Assembly (NCBI GenBank): GCA_003169845.1
Contig: PNAG01000011.1
Coordinates: 93,044 to 157,043 of the forward strand
Length of the DNA: 64,000 nt
DNA from: Candidatus Dormiibacterota bacterium
GTDB taxonomy: Bacteria; Chloroflexota; Dormibacteria; Dormibacterales; Dormibacteraceae
Direction: 5' to 3'
Below are positions 9,260-17,755 of this stretch, one piece after another (the stretch's first letter is position 1; each line of letters starts with the position of its first letter). The notes beneath the pieces are model-generated. The model ran no database searches. It saw only the letters and a list, made by a program, of their open reading frames with translations, and was not told the origin of the DNA. The translations under genes were made by a program, and so were the position numbers.

Positions 9260-11885
9260 GCGGGGGCCGGTGCCGCGACTGGTAGCGAGCCTGTCGCTCG
9301 TTGGACTCGTCGGTGGTCTTAGCGTGGCGACGTCGATCATGCCGCCGATCGATGCTGCTGCCTTTGGGACATTCCGGCAGGACGAGCGCATCAACCATCT
9401 GACCCTGCAGAGCGGAATCGACTCGTTCGCGACAAAAAATGCCTATGGAAGGGCGTTCACCACAGCCGCGCTGAACCAGGTTCAACCCATAGTTGACGCG
9501 AGCGTCACATCCGGCGCGACCTCGGTGCTGCTGGAGATGCCCACGCTGACCGATCTGACGGGCACCAACCAGGCCAGCCTTCAAGTGGGCGTCGTGAACG
9601 CTGTTCCAGTGAGCACCGCCCCGCCCTACAACGGCAACTCGGATCTCGACTGGTGGTACGCGCCGCGACCGTTGGAAGTTGACGCCGGCGGTTTGCCGAA
9701 GGTTCAGCTGAACGGTTCGATTGCTACCAATGCTTTGACCGCCGGCGGCGCCGGCATTCAGCTGACCTCACCACTCGGGTCCCTAAAGATGTCCAGCGTT
9801 AACGTCGCCGCGATGACGGCCACGACGACGTCGCATCCCTCGACCTCGACGGGCAACTCTCCTCCCGGCTACCCGGCCGGCGATGCGGTCGACCCGTCGC
9901 TTCAAAGCTTTGGTTCGATGAGTGCAGGCCAGCTCACGGGCAACATCTCGGCTGCTTCCCTGGCGGCGGCTCCGATTCCGACGGCCTTTACGTCGGGACC
10001 AAACCCTTGCGCGCAGGCTTACACGAGCACCAATACGTGGCTTGACGTGCTCGTATCCGGCTGCACCGTCTTCACCGTACCTGTGATAAACGTGACGCAG
10101 CCGGATACGGTCGATCCGGCCGCTCCGGCGGCGGGCGCCGGGCCTCCCTATTTGCTTACAGCCGGCGCGGGCCATGTCGTGAACACGTGCAAGGACAAGG
10201 CCTTGACAATCGTTCCTCTTTCAACCTGTCTCGCCGCGGCCGCCTTTTCGTCCTACTTCAAATTCACCACCGACCGAGTCATCGGCAAGTCACCTCAGGC
10301 CGTAGCCTTCACCTCAACACCACCCACCGCACCATTGGCCGGCGGGAGCTACACGGCCACGGCCTCCGGCGGGCCTTCCGGAAACCCGGTGTTGTTCAGC
10401 CTCAGCGCAACCTCGACGGCTGGAGCCTGCTCGGTGTCGAGCGGCGGATTCGTCAACTTCACCGGGGCCGGGACGTGCACTGTGGATGTTGACCAGGCAG
10501 GAAGCGCGATCTACTTCGCCGCGCCTCGAGTGTCACAGGTGCTGACGGTCTCGTTACCCGCCGTGGCAGTGTTCCCGGCCGTATCGAATGGCGCGTACGG
10601 CGGCTACATCACTGCAGCCACGATCCAGAACACCGGCACCGCAGCCGCTAGCGTCCACATCGCCTACTACGACCAGAACGGTGCGCCGGTGGGCGCCGGT
10701 GACTCGATCACCAGCCTTCCGGTGAACGCAAGCTGGACTGTGCGCCAGGACAACGGGAACTCGTTCCCCTCCAGCGGCGGCGATGCGGCCAGGGCGGGCT
10801 CGGCGGTGGTCTACAGCAGCCAGCCGGTGGCCGCCTTCGTCAACGAGTTCGCGCCCGGCAATGTCGGTGACGCGACCAGCTACAGCGGAGTGCAGGTGGC
10901 GAGTGGGGTGGGGACGACGCTCTATGCGCCGACCATCGTCAACAACGCCTACGGCGGCTACACAACCGGCATCGGGCTGCTGAATGAGGGCGCCAGCGCG
11001 ACCGACGTGACCATCAGCTATCGGGACGGCAGCGGCGCTTTGATCAAGACCCAGATGGTCCCTGCGCTGGCCGCCCACGCCTACCACGCGCTTTACAGCG
11101 GCGACACAACCCTCGCATTGCCCAGCGGCTTTGCCGGCACGGCAACGATCACCAGCTCGCCGGCCCAACCGCTGGGTGCGGTCGTCAACGAGGTTGGACC
11201 GGGCGGGCAGTTCAGCTCCTACGACGCGGTCCCATCGGGCAGCACGCTGCTCAACGCTCCGGTGGCCTTGAACAATGCCTTCGGCGGCTACTACACCGGG
11301 ATGGGAATCCAGAACACCTCAGCCAGCTCGGGTACGGTTACGGTGACCTACTACGACGCCACCGGGACACCGACCGTGAAGAGCTTCAACATTCCAGCCA
11401 ACGGCTCACTGGGTGTCTACCAGGGCAGCGTCACAGACGGGCCGGCGGTCGGCGCTTACACGGCAACGATCACGAGCACGCTGCCGCTAGCGGCCATAGT
11501 CAATGAGGTGGCGAGCTCCAGCACCAGCGCCCAGCAGTCGACCTCTTACAACACCTTCAGCGCCGGAAGCGCAACGCTCCATCTGCCTCTGGTCGAGAAC
11601 GGCGGCAGCGATCCGTGGAACACCGGCGACGGGATCATGAACACCGGCCCCACAGGCACGACGGTCACGGTCACTTACTACAACACCGCCACGGGCGCAG
11701 CAGTGGGCACGGTCCAAACGCAGACGCTTGCGGCCCATGCCTTCTGGGGCCTTTACCAGCCCACCGGCGGACTGCCCAGCGGGACGCGATCGACGGCGGC
11801 GGTCACAACCTCATCCGGAGGCCAGGTCGCGGTGATCTGCAACGAGAGCAGCACGACCACCTTCATGAGTTACGACGGCCAGTAG
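9246..11885 (+). CDS. Surface protein: unknown head, Ig-like domain, conserved tail
   Basis: 879 residues from ATG 9246, which overlaps the stop of the previous gene by 14 bases. A GTG at 9270, eight codons in, is an alternative start. A signal peptide ends near residue 40 (GLSVATSIMPPIDAAA). Residues about 40-345 form a head I do not recognise. It is rich in Thr, Ala and Pro, includes NSDLDWWYAPRPLEVD, and has Cys in pairs (PNPCAQAY, SGCTVF, NTCKDK, LSTCLA). Residues about 350-435 look like a bacterial Ig-like domain with a Cys pair (GACSVSSGG, GTCTVDV). The tail is 441-879. Among the array heads this one and that at 44630 are the only ones without recognisable tandem repeats, which makes them the least explained. 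Secretion is supported; function is not. Confidence 0.85.
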   Translation: MTVSKRGPVPRLVASLSLVGLVGGLSVATSIMPPIDAAAFGTFRQDERINHLTLQSGIDSFATKNAYGRAFTTAALNQVQPIVDASVTSGATSVLLEMPTLTDLTGTNQASLQVGVVNAVPVSTAPPYNGNSDLDWWYAPRPLEVDAGGLPKVQLNGSIATNALTAGGAGIQLTSPLGSLKMSSVNVAAMTATTTSHPSTSTGNSPPGYPAGDAVDPSLQSFGSMSAGQLTGNISAASLAAAPIPTAFTSGPNPCAQAYTSTNTWLDVLVSGCTVFTVPVINVTQPDTVDPAAPAAGAGPPYLLTAGAGHVVNTCKDKALTIVPLSTCLAAAAFSSYFKFTTDRVIGKSPQAVAFTSTPPTAPLAGGSYTATASGGPSGNPVLFSLSATSTAGACSVSSGGFVNFTGAGTCTVDVDQAGSAIYFAAPRVSQVLTVSLPAVAVFPAVSNGAYGGYITAATIQNTGTAAASVHIAYYDQNGAPVGAGDSITSLPVNASWTVRQDNGNSFPSSGGDAARAGSAVVYSSQPVAAFVNEFAPGNVGDATSYSGVQVASGVGTTLYAPTIVNNAYGGYTTGIGLLNEGASATDVTISYRDGSGALIKTQMVPALAAHAYHALYSGDTTLALPSGFAGTATITSSPAQPLGAVVNEVGPGGQFSSYDAVPSGSTLLNAPVALNNAFGGYYTGMGIQNTSASSGTVTVTYYDATGTPTVKSFNIPANGSLGVYQGSVTDGPAVGAYTATITSTLPLAAIVNEVASSSTSAQQSTSYNTFSAGSATLHLPLVENGGSDPWNTGDGIMNTGPTGTTVTVTYYNTATGAAVGTVQTQTLAAHAFWGLYQPTGGLPSGTRSTAAVTTSSGGQVAVICNESSTTTFMSYDGQ

Positions 11886-11888
11886 GAG

Positions 11889-12096
11889 ATGAACCTGAAG
11901 CGCTGGCGCGGAGTGCTCTGCGCCGTGATGTTGGCCGGAGGGTCAACATTGTGAGCCCGGTGCGCTGGCAGCCGGCTCCTCGTTGACTTGGGCGGCGCCG
12001 GTGCGCATCGACCATCAGCCGCCCTTTTCCGGCATCAACATCCTGGACAGCGTGTCCTGTCCCAGCAGCGGCCTCTGCGTCTCTGTGGACCACTGA
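11889..12096 (+). pseudogene. Decayed 5' end of a Cys-pair-repeat array gene
   Basis: ATG 11889 opens a copy of the signal peptide used by the Cys-pair genes (MNLKRWRGVLCAVMLAGGS). It hits a stop at once (TGA, 11952-11954) through a one-base frameshift. Shifting the frame recovers the missing leader end, then AAPVRIDHQPPF and one intact repeat start (SCPSSSGLCVSVDH-like) before a second stop at 12094-12096. Comparison with the starts of the genes at 2903 and 37295 shows the same order of elements. The remaining repeats, Ig domain and tail are gone. This is a truncated, frameshifted paralogue: array members are lost as well as gained. Confidence 0.75.
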
Positions 12097-12312
12097 GGCG
12101 ACCTGCTCCGGCGTTGGAAGATGTCGCCTGCGCGCCGCAGCAGTGCGCGCTGCTCGACGCTGAGCTGGTCGGGCACCTGCGTGCGCAGGACGAGCTCGGT
12201 ATAGGCGGCCGGATCCTTGCGCTCGGCGGCGGCAAAAAACGTGGCCACGGCCGCCTCGGCAACAAGGCCAGCCCCAGCACGTTCAGCAGTTACGATGAGG
12301 CGGTAACAGGGC
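12097..12312. other. Unassigned segment between pseudogene and next leader
   Basis: About 215 bases with no array homology that I can establish. On the minus strand an open frame reads a protein-like stretch containing VAEAAVATFFAAAERKDPAA and LSVEQRALLRRAGDIFQRR, which could be a relic of an unrelated gene. I cannot name it, and it lacks a convincing start. The plus strand gives no better candidate. It may be foreign DNA joined at the deletion that destroyed the neighbouring gene. Confidence 0.3.
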
Positions 12313-12421
12313 GGGCCTCGAGGAGCTGCTCTGGTCCCCCGGTGACGTCCGGGGAGCCACCGCGCAGAAGCTGCGATCAACCTCAGGTCCGACATGAAGT
12401 AGGAATGGGAGGGATGGGGTG
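12313..12421 (+). promoter_or_regulatory. Conserved leader, copy 1, before RCC1 gene
   Basis: This stretch, starting near GAGGAGCTGCTCTGGTC and ending in ATGAAGTAGGAATGGGAGGG just before the GTG start, is closely repeated at 15012-15129 before the next RCC1 gene. The two differ by scattered substitutions and one indel of about 16 bases. Conservation outside coding sequence suggests a shared promoter or 5' untranslated region. The GGGAGGG next to the start is the likely ribosome-binding site. Confidence 0.55.
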
Positions 12422-14995
12422 ACAAATCGGACCACTGCTCCTCGAGCGTGCCGAGCGCGTAAAAGGCCGCGGGCTCTCGCCGTGCTGGGTGCGGCCGCGA
12501 CGCTGGCGCTGTTCGGGACGATCATCTCCGGCCCGCCGATAGAGATCCGGGCGGCGGGATCGTCAGTAGTAGTCTCCGGCTCGGCCTGGGCCTGGGGTGC
12601 CAACAGCTCCGGCCAGCTGGGCAACGGCACCACCACCAACAGCAGCACCCCGGTTCCGGTCAGCCTGACCTCGGGGACCAGCGTCACCGCCATCGCCGGC
12701 GGCGGCAGCCACAGCCTGGCGCTGACCTCGACCGGCCAGGTCCTGGCCTGGGGCCGAAACTCCGAGGGCCAGCTGGGCAACGGCACCACCACCGGCAGCA
12801 GCGCCCCGGTCCAGGTCAGCCTGCCCTCGGGGCCCACCGTCACCGCCATCGCCGCGGGTGGTTTCCACAGCCTGGCGCTGACCTCCAGCGGCCAGGTGCT
12901 GGCCTGGGGCTCCAACGGCTACGGCCAACTGGGCAACGGCACCACCACCAACAGCAGCACCCCGGTTCCGGTCAGCCTGACCTCGGGGACCAGCGTCACC
13001 GCCATCGCCGGCGGCGGCAGCCACAGCCTGGCGCTGACCTCGACCGGCCAGGTCCTGGCCTGGGGCCGAAACTCCGAGGGCCAGCTGGGCAACGGCACCA
13101 CCACCGACAGCAGCACCCCGGTTCCGGTCAGCGTGCCCTCGGGGACCAGCGTCACCGCCATCGCCGGCGGCGGCAGCCACAGCCTGGCGCTGACCTCCAG
13201 CGGCCAGGTGCTGGCCTGGGGCTCCAACGGCTACGGCCAGCTCGGCAACGGCACCACCACCAACAGCAGCACCCCCGTGCAGGTCAGCCTGCCCTCGGGA
13301 ACCACCGTCATCGCCATCGCCGCCGGCGGTTTCCATAGCCTGGCGCTGACCGCCAGCGGCCAGGTGCTGGCATGGGGCTACAACGGCAACGGCGAACTGG
13401 GCAACGGCGCCACCACCAACAGCAGCACCCCGGTTGCGGTCAGCCTGCCCTCGGGGACCACCGTCACCGCCATCGCCGGCGGCGGCAGCCACAGCCTGGC
13501 GCTGACCTCGACCGGACAGGTGCTGGCCTGGGGCTACAACGTCTACGGCCAGCTGGGCAACGGCACCACCACCAACAGCACCACCCCGGTTGCGGTCAGC
13601 GCCCTCCCCGTTGCGGTTGCCATCGCCGGGGGCAATCAGCAGAGCCTGGCAATCCAGCTACCCGCGGCAGCGGTGCTCCCCGCAGTATCCAATGGCGCCT
13701 ACGGCGGCTACGTGACAGCGGCCACGATCCAGAACGCCGGTTCCTTTCCTGCGAGCGTCCGGATCGCCTACTTCGACCAGAACGGGGCACCCGTTGGCGT
13801 CGGCGACTCCATCAACAGCTTGCCGGTGAACGCGAGCTGGACGGTGCGCCAGGACAACGGCAACTCGTTTCCGTCCAGCGGGGGGGACGCGGCCCAGGCG
13901 GGCTCGGCGGTCGTCTACAGCAGCCAGCCGATCGCCGCCTTCGTCAACGAGTTCGCGCCCGGCAACGTGGGGGATGCGACTAGCTACAGCGGGGTGCAGG
14001 TACCTTTTGGGGTGGGGACGACGCTCTACGCCCCGACCATCGTCAACAACGCCTACGGTGGCTACACCACCGGTATCGGCCTGCTCAACCAGGGCAGCGT
14101 CCCGACCGACGTGACCATCACCTACCGCGACGGCAGTGGCGCCGTGATCAAGACCCAGACGGTGAACGGGCTGGCCGCCCACGCCTACCGGGGCCTGTAC
14201 AGCGGGGACGCTGGCCTGGGCCTGCCCAGCGGCTTCGCCGGGACGGCGACGATGACCAGCTCGACGGGCCAGCCACTGGGAGCAATCGTCAACGAGACGG
14301 GACCGGGCGGGCAGTTCAGCTCCTACGACGCGGTGCCCTCGGGCAGCACGCTCCTCAACGTGCCGGTGGCGCTCAACAATGCCTACGGCGGCTACTACAC
14401 GGGGATGGGGATCCAGAACACCTCGGCGAGCGGCGGCACGGTGTTTGTCACCTACTACGACGCCTCAGGGACAGCCACCGCCAAGAGCTTCAGCATCGCC
14501 GCCAATGGCTCCCTGGGCGTCTACCAGGGAAGCGCCACCGACGGGCCGGCGGCCGGCGCCTATACGGCGGTGATCCAGAGCTCCACCGTACCCCTGGCGG
14601 CGATCGTCAACGAGGTGGCACCGGCCGGTGCAGGGTCGGCAAGGCAGTCGACCTCCTACAACACCTTCAGCGCGGGCAGCGCGACCCTCCACCTGCCCCT
14701 CGTCGAGAACGCCGGCTCGGACCCCTGGAACACTGGCGAGGGGATCATGAACACCGGCACTGGCAGCACCACCGTCACCGTCACCTACTACGACGCTTTC
14801 GATGGCACACTCGTAGGCGCGCCGCAGACGCAGACGCTGGCTCGGCGTGCATTCTGGGGTCTTTACCAGCCCACCGGCGGCCTTCCCAGTGGCTCCAGGA
14901 CGACGGCGGTGGTCACCACATCATCCGGGGGGCAGGTAGCGGTGATCTGCAACGAGAGCAGCTCGACCACCTTCATGAGCTATGACGGCCAGTGA
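12419..14995 (+). CDS. Surface protein: single RCC1 propeller plus conserved tail
   Basis: 858 residues from GTG 12419, with GGGAGGG a few bases upstream. The signal peptide (MTNRTTAPRACRARKR, then a hydrophobic stretch to about residue 42) belongs to the leader family shared by all RCC1 members. Seven repeats of about 52 residues cover residues about 55-415, each with LAWGxNxxGQLGNG, SSTPVxVSLPSG and AIAGGxxHSLAL, the RCC1 seven-bladed beta-propeller signature. The tail is 418-858. Blades 1-2 and 3-4 are copies: a 178-base exact duplication lies in this region. In bacteria RCC1 repeats occur in secreted proteins with no known link to Ran exchange, so a binding or structural role is inferred. 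Confidence 0.9.
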   Translation: MTNRTTAPRACRARKRPRALAVLGAAATLALFGTIISGPPIEIRAAGSSVVVSGSAWAWGANSSGQLGNGTTTNSSTPVPVSLTSGTSVTAIAGGGSHSLALTSTGQVLAWGRNSEGQLGNGTTTGSSAPVQVSLPSGPTVTAIAAGGFHSLALTSSGQVLAWGSNGYGQLGNGTTTNSSTPVPVSLTSGTSVTAIAGGGSHSLALTSTGQVLAWGRNSEGQLGNGTTTDSSTPVPVSVPSGTSVTAIAGGGSHSLALTSSGQVLAWGSNGYGQLGNGTTTNSSTPVQVSLPSGTTVIAIAAGGFHSLALTASGQVLAWGYNGNGELGNGATTNSSTPVAVSLPSGTTVTAIAGGGSHSLALTSTGQVLAWGYNVYGQLGNGTTTNSTTPVAVSALPVAVAIAGGNQQSLAIQLPAAAVLPAVSNGAYGGYVTAATIQNAGSFPASVRIAYFDQNGAPVGVGDSINSLPVNASWTVRQDNGNSFPSSGGDAAQAGSAVVYSSQPIAAFVNEFAPGNVGDATSYSGVQVPFGVGTTLYAPTIVNNAYGGYTTGIGLLNQGSVPTDVTITYRDGSGAVIKTQTVNGLAAHAYRGLYSGDAGLGLPSGFAGTATMTSSTGQPLGAIVNETGPGGQFSSYDAVPSGSTLLNVPVALNNAYGGYYTGMGIQNTSASGGTVFVTYYDASGTATAKSFSIAANGSLGVYQGSATDGPAAGAYTAVIQSSTVPLAAIVNEVAPAGAGSARQSTSYNTFSAGSATLHLPLVENAGSDPWNTGEGIMNTGTGSTTVTVTYYDAFDGTLVGAPQTQTLARRAFWGLYQPTGGLPSGSRTTAVVTTSSGGQVAVICNESSSTTFMSYDGQ
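12617..12794 (+). repeat. 178-base exact direct repeat, copy 1
   Basis: Identical, base for base, to 12929-13106. The 312-base offset is exactly two RCC1 blades (2 x 52 codons), so the duplication preserves frame and propeller register. No silent difference is present, so the event is recent or maintained by gene conversion. Confidence 0.9.
12929..13106 (+). repeat. 178-base exact direct repeat, copy 2
   Basis: Second copy of the segment at 12617-12794, inside the same RCC1 gene and in the same frame. It ends where the two copies diverge (ACCGGCAGC against ACCGACAGC). Confidence 0.9.
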
Positions 14996-15011
14996 GATCT
15001 GCGGTACGCCC

Positions 15012-15129
15012 CTAGAGGAGCTGCTCCGGTCGCCCGGTGACGTCGGGCGGGCCACCGCGCAGAGTTCGTTCTCGCCGACCAGCGATCAACCCAGCTACGA
15101 GATGAAGTAGGAATGGGAGGGATACGGTG
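15012..15129 (+). promoter_or_regulatory. Conserved leader, copy 2, before second RCC1 gene
   Basis: Counterpart of 12313-12421: same GAGGAGCTGCTCCGGTC start, same GGTGACGTC core, same GCCACCGCGCAG and the same ATGAAGTAGGAATGGGAGGG end immediately before GTG 15127. Duplication of the whole leader with the gene explains the similarity. Whether it contains a promoter cannot be decided by eye; I see no strong -35/-10 pair. Confidence 0.55.
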
Positions 15130-17709
15130 ACAACTAGGACCACTTCTCTTCGAGCTTGCCGGACGCGCAAAGGGCCGCGGGCTCTCGCCGCGCTGGGTGC
15201 GGCCGCCTCGCTGGCGCTGTGGGTGGCGTTCATCTCCGGACCGCCGATTGAGACCCAGGCGGCGGGATCGACGGGATCCCCCGGCTCGGCCTGGGCCTGG
15301 GGCTCCAACGGGCAGGGCCAGCTGGGCAACGGCACCATCACCAACAGCAGCACCCCGGTTGCGGTCAGCCTCCCCTCGGGGAGCACCGTCACCGCCATCG
15401 CCGGCGGCAGCGTCCACAGCCTGGCGCTGACCTCCAGCGGCCAGGTCCTAACCTGGGGCGACAACGCCGCCGGCGAGCTGGGCAACGGCACCACATCCAA
15501 CAGCAGCACCCCGGTCCAGGTAAGCCTGCCCTCCGGGACCACCGTCACCGCCATTGCCGGCGCGTACCACAGCCTGGCGCTGACCTCCAGCGGCCAGGTC
15601 CTGGCTTGGGGCTTCAACAACTACGGCCAGCTGGGCAACGGCACCACCACCAACACCGGTTGCTTTTGCATCTCCACCCCGGTTGCGGTCAGCCTCCCCT
15701 CGGGAACCACCGTCACCGCCATCGCCGGCGGCGATTACCATAGCCTGGCCTTGACCTCCAGCGGCCAGGTGCTGGCCTGGGGCGACAACTATAACGGCGA
15801 GCTGGGCAACGGCACCACCACCAACAGCAGCACCCCAGTCCAGGTAAGCCTGCCCTCCGGGACCACCGTCACCGCCATCGCCGGCGGCAGTTACCACAGC
15901 CTGGCGCTGACCTCCGGCGGCCAGGTCCTGGCCTGGGGCTCCAACTACTACGGCGAGCTGGGCAACAGCACCATCACCAACAGCAGCACCCCCGTGCAGG
16001 TCAGCCTGCCCTCGGGGACCACCGTCATCGCCATCGCCGCCGGCGGTTTCCACAGCCTGGCGCTGACCGCCAGCGGCCAGGTGCTGGCCTGGGGCCACAA
16101 CAGCTCCGGCGAGCTGGGCAACGGCACCACCACCAACAGCAACACCCCCGTTCAGGTCAGCCTGCCCTCGGGGACCACCGTTACCGCCATCGCCGCAGGC
16201 AGTTACCACAGCCTGGCGCTGACCTCCACCGGACAGGTCCTGGCCTGGGGCTACAACGGCTCCGGCCAGCTGGGCAACGGCACCACCAACAGCAGCAGCA
16301 CGCCGGTGGTGGTGAGCGCATTGCAGACCGTTGTCACTGCCATCGCTGGCGGCGGAAATCACAGCCTGGCGATCCAGCTACCCGCGGCGGCGGTGTTCCC
16401 CGCGCTGTCCAATGGCGCCTACGGCGGCTACATCACGACTGCCACGATCCAGAACGCCGGCTCCGCGCCCGCGGTCGTCCACATCGCCTACTTCGACCAG
16501 AACGGCGCACCGGTGGGCGCCGGCGACGCAATCAACAACCTGCCGGTGAACGCCAGTTGGACGGTGCACCAGGACAACGGCAACTCCTTCCCAAGTAGTG
16601 GGGGCGACGCTGCACAGGCCGGCTCGGCGGTGGTCTACAGCAGCCAGCCGGTGGCGACCTTCGTCAACGAGTTCGCGCCGGGCAACGTCGGTGACGCGAC
16701 CAGCTACAGCGGTGTCGAGGTGGCGAGCGGCGTTGGAACCACTCTGTATGCGCCGACCATCGTCAAGAGTGCATACGGCGGCTACACAACGGGCGTCGGC
16801 CTACTGAATGAAGGCGGCAGTGCAACCGACGTGACGATCACCTATCGCGACGGCGGCGGCGCTTTGATCAAGACCCAGAGCGTGCCCGCTCTAGCCGCGC
16901 ACGCCTACCAGGCGCTGTACAGCGGAGACACAACCCTCGCCCTGCCCAGCGGCTTTGCCGGGACGGCGACCATCACCAGCTCCGCAGGCCAGCCACTGGC
17001 CGCGGTCGTCAACGAGGTCGGACCGGGTGGGCAGTTCAGCTCGTACGACGCCGTGCCCGCGGGCGGGACGGCGCTCAACGCGCCTGTGGCTTTGAACAAT
17101 GCCTTCGGCGGCTACTACACAGGGATGGGGATCCAGAACACCTCAGCGAGCTCGGGTACGGTGACCGTGACCTATTACGACACCTCAGGGACGCCGACCG
17201 TCAAGAGCTTGAGCATTCCAGCGAATGGCTCGTTGGGTGTCTACCAGGGCAGCCCAACCGACGGCCCGGCGGTCGGCGCCTACACGGCGACGATCACGAG
17301 CACCGTCGCCATCGCCGCGATTGTCAACGAGGTGGCCAGCTCGAGCACCAGCGTCCAGCAATCGACGTCCTACAACACATTCAGCGCCGGCAGCACAACG
17401 CTCCACCTGCCGCTGGTGGAGAACGCCGGCAGCGACCCCTGGAACACCGGTGAGGGGATCATGAACACCGGCACCGCCAGCACCACGGTCACCGTCACCT
17501 ACTACGACACCGGCACCGGCGCAGCCGTCGGCACAGCACAGACGCAAACGCTGGCGCCGCATGCTTTCTGGGGCCTGTACCAGCCGACCGGCGGATTACC
17601 CAGCGGAACGCGTGCGACGGCGGTGGTCACCACTTCCTCCGGCGGACAGGTGGCGGTGATCTGCAATGAGAGCAGCACGACCACCTTTATGAGCTACGAC
17701 GGCCAGTAG
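15127..17709 (+). CDS. Surface protein: single RCC1 propeller with CxC loop, plus conserved tail
   Basis: 860 residues from GTG 15127, with GGGAGGG just upstream. The leader peptide is nearly that of the preceding RCC1 gene, so the two are recent duplicates. Seven RCC1 repeats span residues about 53-418 (AWAWGSNGQGQLGNG to LAWGYNGSGQLGNG). After the third blade motif the usual NSSTPV loop is replaced by a longer NTGCFCISTPV (bases about 15652-15685), placing two Cys one residue apart; a similar loop occurs in the gene at 24946. The tail is 422-860. Its second repeat matches the tail of the IPT gene at 24068-24218 with only three mismatches in 151 bases (16843-16993), a sign of sequence exchange between array members. 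Confidence 0.9.
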   Translation: MTTRTTSLRACRTRKGPRALAALGAAASLALWVAFISGPPIETQAAGSTGSPGSAWAWGSNGQGQLGNGTITNSSTPVAVSLPSGSTVTAIAGGSVHSLALTSSGQVLTWGDNAAGELGNGTTSNSSTPVQVSLPSGTTVTAIAGAYHSLALTSSGQVLAWGFNNYGQLGNGTTTNTGCFCISTPVAVSLPSGTTVTAIAGGDYHSLALTSSGQVLAWGDNYNGELGNGTTTNSSTPVQVSLPSGTTVTAIAGGSYHSLALTSGGQVLAWGSNYYGELGNSTITNSSTPVQVSLPSGTTVIAIAAGGFHSLALTASGQVLAWGHNSSGELGNGTTTNSNTPVQVSLPSGTTVTAIAAGSYHSLALTSTGQVLAWGYNGSGQLGNGTTNSSSTPVVVSALQTVVTAIAGGGNHSLAIQLPAAAVFPALSNGAYGGYITTATIQNAGSAPAVVHIAYFDQNGAPVGAGDAINNLPVNASWTVHQDNGNSFPSSGGDAAQAGSAVVYSSQPVATFVNEFAPGNVGDATSYSGVEVASGVGTTLYAPTIVKSAYGGYTTGVGLLNEGGSATDVTITYRDGGGALIKTQSVPALAAHAYQALYSGDTTLALPSGFAGTATITSSAGQPLAAVVNEVGPGGQFSSYDAVPAGGTALNAPVALNNAFGGYYTGMGIQNTSASSGTVTVTYYDTSGTPTVKSLSIPANGSLGVYQGSPTDGPAVGAYTATITSTVAIAAIVNEVASSSTSVQQSTSYNTFSAGSTTLHLPLVENAGSDPWNTGEGIMNTGTASTTVTVTYYDTGTGAAVGTAQTQTLAPHAFWGLYQPTGGLPSGTRATAVVTTSSGGQVAVICNESSTTTFMSYDGQ

Positions 17710-17755
17710 CGTTTAGTCAGCCGCTCAACCCCGCCCAAACATCACGCTTGATTCT

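Noticed and set aside
12280-12312. Plus-strand SPSTFSSYDEA as a remnant of the tail terminus (SSTTTFMSYDGQ)
   Set aside because: Similarity covers about ten residues only, and the preceding sequence does not align with the tail, so chance cannot be excluded.
12563-13492. Repetitive minus-strand frames (GDGGDAGPRGQADRNRGAAV type) opposite RCC1 blades
   Set aside because: Collagen-like periodicity is only the reverse reading of the 156-base blade repeat; the plus-strand RCC1 frame explains it.
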